The notes under the pieces were generated by a model. That model was not told the DNA's origin, ran no database searches, and was given only the letters and a program-made list of their open reading frames with translations. A DNA stretch of 64,000 nt from Microvirga sp. KLBC 81 (lineage in GTDB: Bacteria > Pseudomonadota > Alphaproteobacteria > Rhizobiales > Beijerinckiaceae): contig NZ_QDAH01000016.1 of assembly GCF_003075415.1 (NCBI RefSeq), forward strand, positions 23,235 to 87,234, read 5' to 3'. Of this stretch, positions 35,128-44,260 are shown piece by piece. Position numbers and translations under genes: made by a program. The first letter of the stretch is position 1; the number at the start of each line of letters is the position of its first letter.

Positions 35128-36573
35128 ATGACCTCGCTCGAAGCCCTTCCCGTTGCCATCATCGGCGCAGGCCCCGTCGGCCTCGCCGCCGCCGCCCACC
35201 TGATCCTGCGCGGCCTTCCCGTGAGGGTCTACGAGACGGGCGAGACGGTCGCCGCCAACGTGCGCGACTGGGGCCATGTCCGCCTGTTCTCGCCGTGGGA
35301 GTACAACACCGACGCGGCGTCCCGCGCGCTGCTCCAGGCGCACGGCTGGCAGGAGCCGCCCAGGAAGGCCATGCCGACCGGAGCGGACCTTTATGAGGCC
35401 TACCTCAAGCCGCTCGCCGAGACGCCGGAGATGGCGGCGGTAATCGAGACCAATGCCAAGGTGAAGGCGATCACCCGGCACGGCGCCGACAAGGTGCTCA
35501 GCAAGGGCCGCGGGACCAAGCCATTCGTGCTCGCCGTTTCCAACGGCAACGGCTCCATCCGGCGCGACCTGGCGCGGGCGGTGATCGATGCCTCCGGCAC
35601 CTGGACGGCCCCGAACCCGCTCGGCGCGGGCGGCATTCTCGCCGAGGGCGAGGCCGAGAACGCGGCGAAGATCGCCTACGGCATCCCGGACGTGTTCGGG
35701 CGCGACCGTGCCTCCTACGAGGGCAGGACGACCCTCGTCGTCGGTGCTGGGCATTCGGCCGCGAACGTCCTCCTCGACCTCGCGAAGCTGGCGGAGCGCA
35801 ATCCCGCGGCGTCCATCGTGTGGGCGACGCGTGGCGAAAACCTCATGCGGGTGTACGGCGGCGGAAGCGCCGACCAACTCCCCGCCCGAGGTGCGCTCGG
35901 ATCCAGCCTCAAGGCGCTCGTCGACAGTGGGCAGGTCACGCTGGTTCCCGGCTTCTCGGTTATCCGCGTGCGGACCGCTGGCGAACAGGTCGTAGTCGAG
36001 GGCGAGACGGCGCAGGGCCTCCGCGAGATCGGCCCCGTCGACCGGATCGTGGTCTCCACTGGGCAACGCCCTGACCTGAACCTGACACGCGAGTTGCGGC
36101 TCGACCTCGACCCGTGGCTGGAGAGCTCGAAGGCACTTGGGCCTCTGATCGACCCAAACCTGCACTCGTGCGGATCGGTGCCTCCGCATGGCCACCGCGA
36201 GCTCGCCCATCCCGAGCCGGGCTTCTATACGGTCGGCATCAAGAGCTACGGGCGCGCCCCGACCTTCCTGATGCTCACGGGCTACGAGCAGGTCCGCTCG
36301 GTTGTGGCAGCCATCGCCGGAGACCTCGCGGCGGCCGACGACATCCACCTCGTCCTGCCGGAGACGGGCGTATGCTCGACCAACCTTCCCGTCGACGGTG
36401 CGCCTGCATCATCGGGCTGCTGCGGCGGTCCTGCCCCGGCGAAGGCCGATGCCTGCTGCGCCGCGGATGCCGAGGCCAAGGCCGAAGGAAAGAGTGGCTG
36501 CGGATGCGGCCCCGCGGCTGCACCGGAACGGACGGTGACGGAGAAGGTTGCGGAACCCGCAGGCTGCTGCTGA
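35128..36573 (+). CDS. NAD(P)/FAD flavoprotein monooxygenase-like, Cys-rich tail (ArsO-like)
   Basis: A 481-aa flavoprotein with two Rossmann folds: FAD site VAIIGAGPVGLAAAAHLILR (residues 8-27) and NAD(P)H site TLVVGAGHSAANVLLDLAKL (about residue 202). The C-terminal FAD-contacting segment is FYTVGIKSYGRAPTFLMLTG. The last 60 residues are not part of the fold and carry nine cysteines in pairs or doublets (GVC, GCC, ACC, GCGCG, final GCC). Similar flavoproteins occur in ars operons under the name ArsO. The tail suggests binding or oxidation of trivalent arsenic; the reaction is unproven. It is followed 9 bp later by the MFS exporter. Confidence 0.82.
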   Translation: MTSLEALPVAIIGAGPVGLAAAAHLILRGLPVRVYETGETVAANVRDWGHVRLFSPWEYNTDAASRALLQAHGWQEPPRKAMPTGADLYEAYLKPLAETPEMAAVIETNAKVKAITRHGADKVLSKGRGTKPFVLAVSNGNGSIRRDLARAVIDASGTWTAPNPLGAGGILAEGEAENAAKIAYGIPDVFGRDRASYEGRTTLVVGAGHSAANVLLDLAKLAERNPAASIVWATRGENLMRVYGGGSADQLPARGALGSSLKALVDSGQVTLVPGFSVIRVRTAGEQVVVEGETAQGLREIGPVDRIVVSTGQRPDLNLTRELRLDLDPWLESSKALGPLIDPNLHSCGSVPPHGHRELAHPEPGFYTVGIKSYGRAPTFLMLTGYEQVRSVVAAIAGDLAAADDIHLVLPETGVCSTNLPVDGAPASSGCCGGPAPAKADACCAADAEAKAEGKSGCGCGPAAAPERTVTEKVAEPAGCC

Positions 36574-36582
36574 GATCCGCAC

Positions 36583-37815
36583 GTGTCGAACTCCGCAACC
36601 GAGTCCTTGGCGAGTAGTCCCGCCATGCCGAAGCCGAGTCCGAGGGTGGTCATCGCCACCCTCGGGATCACCCAAATCCTGGCCTGGGGATCGTCCTTCT
36701 ACCTTCCCGCAGTGCTCGCCAAGCCGATAGCCGCCGACACGGGCTGGTCCCTGGCCTGGGTCGTCGGCGGGCTGTCCGTCGGCCTGCTCGCGGCCGGGCT
36801 GGTCGCGCCCCGGGTCGGGCGCACCATCGACGCGAGGGGCGGACGTCCCGTCCTCGTCGCCAGCTCGGTCCTGCTCGCCGCCGGACTCGCGACCCTGGCG
36901 CTTGCCCACAGCCTGCCCGTCTACCTGATGGCCTGGCTCGTGATGGGCCTTGGCATGGGATCGGGTCTCTACGATGCTGGCTTCGCCACGCTCGGCCGCC
37001 TGTACGGGAGGGATGCCCGGCGCGCGATCACCACCCTGACCCTGTGGGGCGGCTTCGCCAGCACGGTCTGCTGGCCGCTCAGCGCCTGGCTCGTCGAGCA
37101 CTTCGGCTGGCGCGGCGCCTGCGCGGCCTACGCCGCGATCCACGTCCTCGTCTCTCTCCCGCTCCACGCCTTTGTCGTGCCCGGCATCGGGTCGGCCGCG
37201 CGCGCCGGCAGTCCGTCCGGCATGAAGGCGGGGCAGGGGGCTCCATCTCCCCTGACGGGAACCAGGCGGACCCGCGCGTTCGCCCTGCTCGCCATGGTCC
37301 TCACCCTCGGGGCGGTCACCGCCTCGATGATCGGGGTGCACCTCCTCACGTTCCTCCAGGCACGGGGACTCGGGGTCGCGGCGGCGGTCGCCCTCGGGGC
37401 GCTGGTCGGCCCCTCGCAGGTCGGCGCGCGCGTCATCGAGATGGCGTTCGGCCGCCACTACCATCCGCTCTGGACCATGGCGGCCTCCGTCACCCTGGTC
37501 GCGGGCGGGGTCGTCCTGCTGCTCGTCGGATTCCCGATCATGGCGCTGGCCCTGGCGTTGTACGGCGCGGGCAACGGCATCGGCTCGATCGCGAAGGGCA
37601 CATTGCCGCTCGCGCTGTTCGGACCGGACGGGTACGCCTCCCTGATGGGACGGCTGGCGATGCCGAGCCTCCTCGCCCAGGCACTCTCGCCCTCGCTCGG
37701 GGCCGTCCTCATCGAACGGGGCGGCACGGATGCCGCGCTCGGCGTTCTCTCCGGCCTGGCGTGCCTGAACCTCGGCCTCGTCGGCCTGCTGTGGGTGACC
37801 GCCCGGAGGGGCTGA
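36583..37815 (+). CDS. MFS transporter, probable arsenic exporter (ArsK-like)
   Basis: A 410-aa major-facilitator protein with about 12 hydrophobic segments. The start is GTG 36583, or ATG 36625 for MPKPSPRVVIATLGITQILA. Motif A-like GRTIDARGGRPVL lies between helices 2 and 3. It is the last gene of arsR-DUF1127-flavoprotein-MFS. MFS exporters of arsenite or organoarsenicals (ArsK, ArsJ, ArsP classes) occur in such operons, but ArsJ travels with GAPDH, which is absent here. Which arsenical it exports is unknown. Confidence 0.82.
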   Translation: MSNSATESLASSPAMPKPSPRVVIATLGITQILAWGSSFYLPAVLAKPIAADTGWSLAWVVGGLSVGLLAAGLVAPRVGRTIDARGGRPVLVASSVLLAAGLATLALAHSLPVYLMAWLVMGLGMGSGLYDAGFATLGRLYGRDARRAITTLTLWGGFASTVCWPLSAWLVEHFGWRGACAAYAAIHVLVSLPLHAFVVPGIGSAARAGSPSGMKAGQGAPSPLTGTRRTRAFALLAMVLTLGAVTASMIGVHLLTFLQARGLGVAAAVALGALVGPSQVGARVIEMAFGRHYHPLWTMAASVTLVAGGVVLLLVGFPIMALALALYGAGNGIGSIAKGTLPLALFGPDGYASLMGRLAMPSLLAQALSPSLGAVLIERGGTDAALGVLSGLACLNLGLVGLLWVTARRG

Positions 37816-37891
37816 TGGTTCGCACGTAGAGCGCACTTTAATTTTCCGCTGCATGCAGTAAGAACTTCCCACGCAGTCCGGAATAATATCT

Positions 37892-38980
37892 TTGCCGAAG
37901 CCAGACATCTCGACCGTAGCCTCGAAGAAACCTCGTGAGACCGCAGGCTCAGACGCGTTCAGGGCGTTTGACTTCCAGATGAACGTCTCGATCGCGCGTA
38001 TCCTCGACCTGCATCAGGCAGGTGAGAATTACGTCGCATTCTTCGACCACCACGATGACCTGATCCTATTTGTCGGGGACGGAGAGGATTCCGAGCTTTC
38101 GTTCTATCAGGTGAAGGCGACCACGGAGCTCACATGGACACCGTCACGGCTGGCCTATCGTGCGTCGAAGGGTGATCTCCCGCGATCCATTGTGGGCAAG
38201 GCATACTACAATGTGGCCCAGTTCGGCCCGCAGATCCGGCGAGCGGCCATCCTCTCGAACCGTCCGCTCAACGCCACGCTCGGCGACGATGGGACGCCTG
38301 CTCCACATGATGGAGAGATCGTGCTCGCCGATCTGTGTTCAGAGGACCATCTGACCCTGGTGAATTCCCTGGAGAAGGATTTCCCCGGCGCCTTCGAGAA
38401 TTCCCATACGAAACTGCTGATGTTCGAGCGGGTGCCGTTCGATCCGGGAAGCCATCGCGCCACCGTCCTGGGCAGGATCCTCTCCCTGCTCGAAAGGATC
38501 CACCCCGAGAGCGTCGCCTGCGCGAGTCCTTTCTACGTCGCTCTCCTTGCCGAAGTCGGCAGGTGCACGGGTGACAAGACGAAGTCCCCGAGCGTAGTCG
38601 AGCTGAAGAAGAGAAAGGGCCTCGGCCGGGACGATGTCAACGCACTGATCGGGCAGGTGCAGGGCAGGGTCAAAACCGTCATCGAGTGGTGGCCGGGCGT
38701 GCAGTCGGAGCTCATTGAGGATGGCCATCGAGCGCTGGCCGTCGAAAGGATCAGGGGCAAGTGCCTTGGCTACTGGAGCGCACGCCGAAGGGGCGAGCGT
38801 GAGGCTACCGACCTAAGCGACGCGATCCGCACCATCATGGCAGGAACCCCATTGGACGGCATGGACAGCGTACTGGATGCCGCCGTAGCCTTGAAGGGCC
38901 ATGGCCTGGCAGAGCCGTCCTCGGAACTGTTCGACCTTCAGTCCGCGCTCATCGTCGAGCTGATGGAGTCCATGAAATGA
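37892..38980 (+). CDS. Cap4/DUF4297-type dsDNA nuclease (Lamassu LmuA-like effector)
   Basis: A 362-aa protein. The N-terminal domain starts with DAFRAFDFQMNVSIARILDL and has the PD-(D/E)xK core HHDDLILFVGDG...LSFYQVKATTELTW, where the QVK motif is the DUF4297/Cap4 nuclease signature. The C-terminal 200 residues are helical and may contact the ATPase. The start is a TTG at 37892; no good ATG fits. The next gene is an SMC-like ATPase 57 bp downstream. This nuclease-plus-SMC arrangement matches Lamassu (ABC-3C) antiphage systems; no separate LmuC gene is seen. Confidence 0.8.
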   Translation: MPKPDISTVASKKPRETAGSDAFRAFDFQMNVSIARILDLHQAGENYVAFFDHHDDLILFVGDGEDSELSFYQVKATTELTWTPSRLAYRASKGDLPRSIVGKAYYNVAQFGPQIRRAAILSNRPLNATLGDDGTPAPHDGEIVLADLCSEDHLTLVNSLEKDFPGAFENSHTKLLMFERVPFDPGSHRATVLGRILSLLERIHPESVACASPFYVALLAEVGRCTGDKTKSPSVVELKKRKGLGRDDVNALIGQVQGRVKTVIEWWPGVQSELIEDGHRALAVERIRGKCLGYWSARRRGEREATDLSDAIRTIMAGTPLDGMDSVLDAAVALKGHGLAEPSSELFDLQSALIVELMESMK

Positions 38981-39037
38981 CCTGCAACGACACCGTAAGA
39001 CTTCGCCGAGTTCTTAGAAAATTAAGCGAGAGCAGCA

Positions 39038-40729
39038 ATGCCAAGGGTAAAATTCGTCAATCTCTACCTGTTGTCACAGGTCGAAAGGAGGGCGTTGCAC
39101 GTACCCTTGAACTCGCAAAAGCTGTTGATCCAAGGCGCAAACGGCTTTGGCAAATCGGCGATCATGAAGAGCCTCTACGAAGCGTTCGGGACGACGCCGA
39201 TCAAGGTTGACAGACGTTGGAAGACGGCAGACGTATCGACGTGCCTTGAGTTCGAATACGGCGGATCCACCTGGTTTGCCGTCAAGGCACTCGGGGTCTA
39301 TTCCCTCTTCGACCAGGACGGCAACAGGAGGTTCTGGGGTCAGCGCCTGGTCAAGGACTGGGGTCCGAAGCTCGCCGAATTCTTCGACTTCAAGTTGGAG
39401 CTGGCGGACAAGGAGGGCGAGACCGTGACACCGCCGCCCGCATATCTCGTCGCTCCCTTCTACGTCGACCAGGATGGAGGATGGAAGGATCCGTGGAAAT
39501 CGTTCGACGACTTCTACCTGCCCGGCAGCGCGAGGACGCTCGCGGATTATCATTCCGGCATCCGTCCCGACGAATTCTATCTCGCCAAGGCTGAGCTGGC
39601 CAAGGAGCGGACGACGTTGGATGCCCTTGAAGCCGGCGTTGAAACCCTCCGCGACGCCGTTTCCCAGATCCAGCAGATCGAGGGAACGAGCCCAACCTAC
39701 GATCTCGCGGAATTCGAGAGCGAAATCGAATCCCTCGTCGCTGAAAGCAGTCGGCTGCTTCAGGCACAGACCCGCCACCGACAGGTCGTGTCCGAGCTCC
39801 ACGAGGAGGCGCATCTTCTCCGGGGAGAGGCACATCTCCTTCTCGAGACGCTGAAGGAGATGCGCGGGGAGTTCGAGCTGGCTTCCGCACTCCCGCAACA
39901 GGTTGAATGCCCCACCTGCGGGTACGAATACCAGAATTCACTCGCGGACAGGTTCGCCTTGATCGCGGATGAGGGTGTGCTGTCGAAGGCGCTCACCGAC
40001 GCCCAAGCCAGGCTGGCGCGTGTGACCGAGAGGGAGAAGGCCGAACGTCGGAAGCTCGAGGAAGTCAGTCGAAGCCTCGAGCTCATTCAGAAGACCCTCG
40101 ACGTGCGGAAGGAATCCCTGTCGTTGGGCGACGTCATCGTCGCAGCGGGCAAGACCGAGGCGGCAAGGATCCTGCGCCGTTCGCTCGACGAGAAGATCGT
40201 TGCCGCGGATGGCTCAAGGAACAGGGCCGAATCCTTCAGGGCGGCGATGAGCGCATTCGCGGATGCCAGGCGGACCGGCGAGATACTGAAATTCTTCAGG
40301 GCACGTCTCTCGGCCTACTCATCGGAACTGGACGTGCAATTGGAGGATCCGGACAGGCAATCGATAGCCTCGGTGAAGGCGGCCCGTGGAAGCGAAGGGC
40401 CGAGGTCGCTGCTCGCGTACTACTACGCGTTCCTGCATACGAAGGCGGAATTCACGAAGAACGTCCGGTTCCCGATCGTCATCGACGCGCCGAACCAGCA
40501 GGGGCAGGACAAGGTGCACCTGCCGCAGATGATAAACTTCATCTTCGACCATGTCCCTGACGATGCCCAGACCATCGTTGCGACGGAGGACGCGAGCGGG
40601 TTCGATCTCGAGGATGTCACGATCGCCACCTATGGCGAGGCGAAGCGCCAAGTTCTGCGCGAGACGGAATTCGAGACCGTCAAAGCGGTGTTCCAACCCT
40701 ACTTTCAGACCATACTCTCCATGGGATGA
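39038..40729 (+). CDS. SMC/Rad50-like ATPase with zinc hook (Lamassu LmuB-like)
   Basis: A 563-aa ATPase. Walker A GANGFGKSAIM (residues 33-40), a coiled coil from about 190 to 420 with a Rad50-type hook VECPTCGYEY (about residue 289), and Walker B FPIVIDAPNQQGQD (about residue 480), followed by an IVATEDASG switch region. The Walker B lacks the usual acidic DE pair (DAP instead), as seen in some SMC-like defence ATPases. It is just downstream of the Cap4-type nuclease and in the same direction. In Lamassu, the SMC subunit senses phage DNA ends or structures and releases the nuclease; that role here is inference. Confidence 0.82.
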   Translation: MPRVKFVNLYLLSQVERRALHVPLNSQKLLIQGANGFGKSAIMKSLYEAFGTTPIKVDRRWKTADVSTCLEFEYGGSTWFAVKALGVYSLFDQDGNRRFWGQRLVKDWGPKLAEFFDFKLELADKEGETVTPPPAYLVAPFYVDQDGGWKDPWKSFDDFYLPGSARTLADYHSGIRPDEFYLAKAELAKERTTLDALEAGVETLRDAVSQIQQIEGTSPTYDLAEFESEIESLVAESSRLLQAQTRHRQVVSELHEEAHLLRGEAHLLLETLKEMRGEFELASALPQQVECPTCGYEYQNSLADRFALIADEGVLSKALTDAQARLARVTEREKAERRKLEEVSRSLELIQKTLDVRKESLSLGDVIVAAGKTEAARILRRSLDEKIVAADGSRNRAESFRAAMSAFADARRTGEILKFFRARLSAYSSELDVQLEDPDRQSIASVKAARGSEGPRSLLAYYYAFLHTKAEFTKNVRFPIVIDAPNQQGQDKVHLPQMINFIFDHVPDDAQTIVATEDASGFDLEDVTIATYGEAKRQVLRETEFETVKAVFQPYFQTILSMG

Positions 40730-41070
40730 TCCAGGCGCAGGGCAGCGGCATCGACGGACAGGAACGGTGCCATGGGTTCCCTCAAGGCCGAGCCGTGTTG
40801 AGGAATGGATGATCCCATGGTCCGGGTTCGGGCCGTAATCCAAACCAACCTCGGAAGGGGTAGCGAATATCGCGTTGACAAGCTTGGCCATGTTTTCTAT
40901 TTGTTCCAGTCATGACCAAGGCTCCCGCATATGTCGCCGGTACCGGATTGCGCTTCCAGCGCACGATCGGCCTGCGCGGTATTCGAATAGCCTCGATACG
41001 CTGACTTCCTGAACCCGCCCTATCGGTTCACGCGACGGCATCAGCCGTCCGCAATGGGACGAGCGTACCC
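40730..41070. other. Intergenic region between the nuclease/SMC pair and the TnsA-like cluster
   Basis: No coding sequence recognised. It contains a good promoter at 40875-40903 pointing at the TnsA-like gene. Confidence 0.45.
40875..40903 (+). promoter_or_regulatory. Sigma70-type promoter for the 41071 operon
   Basis: Perfect -35 TTGACA (40875-40880), exactly 17 bp, then TATTTG (40898-40903), four of six matching TATAAT. It lies about 170 bp before the TnsA-like gene. Confidence 0.5.
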
Positions 41071-41715
41071 ATGCCAATCTCCCAACCTTTCGCCATTGGC
41101 ACCGACGATGGCCTCGATGTCCTGGCCCGCATCCGCGAAGAGGCATCGGCACTCTCCTTCAGCCCCCGCGGCACGGTGCGGTGCGAGGGTCGGCCGTTGT
41201 TCCGGCATCGGGCGGCGCGTGATTTCGGATGCCTGCTCGACCTCGATCCATCCGTGATCTCGTGGACGTGCCTGCCGATGATCCTGCATCACGCGCAAGG
41301 CGTTCACGTGCCGGATTTCGCAGTCACGCGAACATCGGGCACCACCCTGATCGACGTGCTTCCGCCGAACCGCGAGCCCTGTCCGCCGCCGTTGCTGGCG
41401 GAAGCGGCTCTCGCAGCGGGCCATCGGTACGAAACCGTCACCGAAGCCGACATCCCGGAAGGCTTCCGGCTCGACAACGCGCGCGACCTCCTGCGCTACG
41501 CCAACCATCACGTCTCCCTCGGGGACCGCGTGCGGTTGCTGACGCTGCTCGATGAGCGGGGACCGATGCCGCTCGCCGCGTGCATGCAGGTCATCCGTGA
41601 CGGACGCGATCCGATAGGCACGATCGCCGCCATGGCCCTGCGACGCTTCGTGGAGATCGATCTCGACGAGGCCCGCATCGGGCCGGAGACGCGCGTCTCC
41701 CGCCTCCACGACTGA
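41071..41715 (+). CDS. TnsA-like endonuclease-fold protein (214 aa)
   Basis: The segment RDFGCLLDLDPSVISWTCLP, then HVPDFAVTRTSGTTLIDV, follows the TnsA N-terminal layout: acidic residue and LLDLDP, W/QP strand, PDF, final strand. TnsA is the PD-(D/E)xK nuclease that nicks 5' ends in Tn7-like transposition. Here the last motif reads IDVLP where TnsA has (I/V)EVK, so the catalytic lysine is missing and the protein may be inactive as a nuclease. The rest (RYANHHVSLGDRVRLLTLLD) resembles the helical C-terminal domain. No tnsB or tnsC is present nearby. It heads a three-gene plus-strand cluster. Confidence 0.6.
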   Translation: MPISQPFAIGTDDGLDVLARIREEASALSFSPRGTVRCEGRPLFRHRAARDFGCLLDLDPSVISWTCLPMILHHAQGVHVPDFAVTRTSGTTLIDVLPPNREPCPPPLLAEAALAAGHRYETVTEADIPEGFRLDNARDLLRYANHHVSLGDRVRLLTLLDERGPMPLAACMQVIRDGRDPIGTIAAMALRRFVEIDLDEARIGPETRVSRLHD

Positions 41716-41784
41716 ACCTTCCATTTCCCGATCCATCCAGGTCGTCCGACCCGCAGTCGCAGGACCGACGACGGAGCATGCCTT

Positions 41785-42138
41785 ATGACTTTCATCATCA
41801 AGAACGATGGCCCGGCGCCCCAGCTCGAGTCCGAGATCATCCGGTTGAACGGCCTCGTGCAGGCGCTCGACGACATCCGCCGCGGACGGCACCCTGACGG
41901 TGCCGCGCTGGCCTCCTGCCCGATGCTCCACGACTGGCAGGTGATCCGGCGCCCCGACCCGTGCCTCACGGGCGTCATGTTCAACCACCCGCACATCTCC
42001 GACGGCAGGCCCGGCGTCACGACGGGCCTGTGGGTGCTGGCACCCGAACTCGGCTACGCGCGGACCATGTCCCGGTACTACGCCCTCGGCCGGCAGGACC
42101 GCGGGGCATCCCTCCCGATCATCCCTTCCCGCACCTGA
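41785..42138 (+). CDS. DUF6634-like small protein (117 aa)
   Basis: Starts at ATG 41785 after GGAG. The N-terminal helix LESEIIRLNGLVQALDDIRR is followed by CPMLHDWQVIRRPDPCLTGV and a beta-rich segment with GHPHIS-like NHPHISDGRPGVTTGLWVLA. It resembles DUF6634 proteins of Hyphomicrobiales, which sit beside TnsA-like and AAA genes; that name is from memory and not certain. It lies 12 bp before the AAA-M41 gene. Function unknown. Confidence 0.6.
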   Translation: MTFIIKNDGPAPQLESEIIRLNGLVQALDDIRRGRHPDGAALASCPMLHDWQVIRRPDPCLTGVMFNHPHISDGRPGVTTGLWVLAPELGYARTMSRYYALGRQDRGASLPIIPSRT

Positions 42139-42150
42139 CGGAGGTCGCCG

Positions 42151-44260
42151 ATGCCCCACGCACGCTCTTTTCCCGGTAGGCATAGGGAGACGGTGCGCCG
42201 CCCCACCGATGTCGGGAAGGCCCTCGCCCGCGGCGCACTCGTCCGCACGCTCAGGCACGCTGGCCTGCACCACGTCCTGCACGGACAGCCCTGCGCCGTG
42301 GGCCTCGCTGTCGCGCACGACGAGGACCGGGAGGTCTTCGCCGAGGTCGGCAAGGCGCTGCTGCGCGACCTGACCCGCCATCCCTTCGAGTACGAATTCG
42401 ACCTCCTCGACCCGGACTTCGACGTCATCACGATCGAGGGCGGCGGGATCAACCGCTCCGGCAAGACCGCGAGCCTCGTGCGGGACCGGCTGGTCTCGCG
42501 CAGCCGCCTGTTCGCCTTCGCCCCCACGCCCGACGACTTCCCGCCGCTGTTCCGCGCCGCGGCCGATGCGATCATCGTGCCCGATCCCGTGAGCCGCCAC
42601 GCGCTCAAGGGAGCGGTGCAGGCGGTTCTCGGCCATGCCCCGCCCGACGATCTCCTGGATGCGGCGGACGGTGTCCCGCTCGCCACGCTCGGTACGATCA
42701 TCAGGCCCGGCCGGAACCTGCACCGGGCCATCCGCATGCTGCGGGCGATCCAGGCGGGCGAACCGGCGGAGCGTACGAGGGGACAGGACGGACCGACGCT
42801 GGACGAGTTGCACGGCCTCGGTGAGGCCGCCGAACGGGGCCGCTCGCTGGCGCGGGATCTCGCGGATTACCGGGCCGGGCGCATCCCGTGGTCCGACGTG
42901 GACCGCGGCATCCTCGTCAGCGGCCCGCCCGGGACGGGCAAGACCATCTTCGCCCGGGCGCTGGCCAGCACGTGCCTGGTGCCGATCCACGTGCATTCCC
43001 TCGCGCGCTGGCAGGCCAGGGGCTACCTCAACGACCTGCTCAAGGCCATGCGCGGCGCCTTCGATGCGGCCAAGAGGGATGCGCCCTGCATCCTGTTCCT
43101 CGACGAGCTCGATGCGTTCGGCGACCGCGAGCGGCTTGAGGGCAAGAACGAGCAGTACACCCGGGAGGTCATCAACGCCCTCCTGGAATGCCTCGACGGT
43201 GCCGATGGGCGCGAGGGCGTGGTGGTGGTCGGCGCCACCAACATGCCCTGGAAGATCGACGCCGCGCTCCTGCGGCCGGGCCGCCTCGACCGGCATATCG
43301 TCATTGCGCTGCCCGACCTGAAAGCCCGCAAGGGCATCCTGCGCCACCACCTGCGCGATGCGCTGCCGGGCACCGACCTGACGGAGGCGGCCGAGCGGCT
43401 GGAGGGCGCATCGGGTGCGGTGATCGAGCAGGTCGTGCGCGACGCCCGACGCCGGGCCAGGACGGACCGGAGGGAGTTCACCCCCCGACGACCTGCTGGC
43501 GGCGCTGCCCAGGCGCGTTCGGCTGTCCGACGAGGCCTTCCGGCGGGCCTGCGTGCACGAGGCGGGGCATGCGGTCGTCGGCTGCCTGCTCGCGGAGGAA
43601 GCTGGGCGGACCCCCGTGGAGGTCCGCGTGTTCCGCGAGGTCTCGCCGGAGTCGGCCGCCGGGCACACCGTCTACAGGCGTTGCATCGGCATCGTGCGCA
43701 CGCGGTCCGGCTACCTCGCCGAGGTCACGGGGCTTCTGGCGGGGCTGGCTGCCGAGGAGATCGTGCTCGGAACCCGGGGCGACGGGAGCGGCGGGTCAGA
43801 CGGGAGCGACCTCCAGCGGGCCACGGCACTGGCGACTGCCCTCGAGGCATCGCTCGGTCTGGGCGATGGACTCGCGTACCTGTCGCCGAACGACGACGCC
43901 GAGTTGCTGCGGCGGCTGCGCGCTGACCCGTCCCTCAGGAGCGCAGTGGAGCGCACCCTGAGCGAATGCCTGGGACGCGCGCGCGCAATGCTGGGTGCGC
44001 GCAGGAGCGCCCTCGGGAACCTCTCCGACCATCTCGTGGTGCGCGCGCGAGCCTCCCTCGAGGAGATCGTCGGCTGCGTCACCGGTGGCGATGGTGCCAA
44101 CGTCGGCTATCCGCGTGCTCAGGAGGATTCGCAAGGGATGACGGGCATCGCCCAAGGAATCCTTGCACAACCTGCCCACAGTACGACCCCTCCGGACAAA
44201 CGGACGCTGCCCTGGCAAGATGCCGACTCGATTTGGACGGGTCCAAGTCGAGTGGACTGA
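42151..44260 (+). pseudogene. AAA ATPase-M41 (FtsH-like) protease split by a frameshift at a C6 run
   Basis: Frame 1 from ATG 42151 (GGAGG upstream) has Walker A SGPPGTGKT (about residue 258), Walker B ILFLDELDAFGD (about residue 314), the ATNMPWKIDAALLRPGRLDR second-region motif and the AAA lid. It goes out of frame at ACCCCCCGAC (43480-43489). Frame 2 continues logically with DDLLAALPRRVRLSDEAFRR, the zinc motif HEAGHAVVGCL and the third ligand SDLQRATALA, to 44260. Removing one C restores a protein of about 700 aa. There is no N-terminal membrane anchor as in FtsH; instead a domain of about 220 residues precedes the AAA part. Assembly error, decay or programmed slippage are all possible. 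Confidence 0.8.

Noticed and set aside
34807..36348. A 513-aa minus-strand frame opposite the ars flavoprotein
   Set aside because: It is the antisense of a well-supported flavoprotein gene; arginine/glycine-rich composition is typical of antisense frames at high GC.
36409..37908. A 499-aa minus-strand frame opposite the MFS gene
   Set aside because: Same reason; low-complexity composition (Arg, Gly, Glu, Gln) and no fold.
41041..43668. An 875-aa minus-strand frame opposite the TnsA/AAA cluster
   Set aside because: The plus-strand genes have catalytic motifs and ribosome-binding sites; the minus frame has neither.
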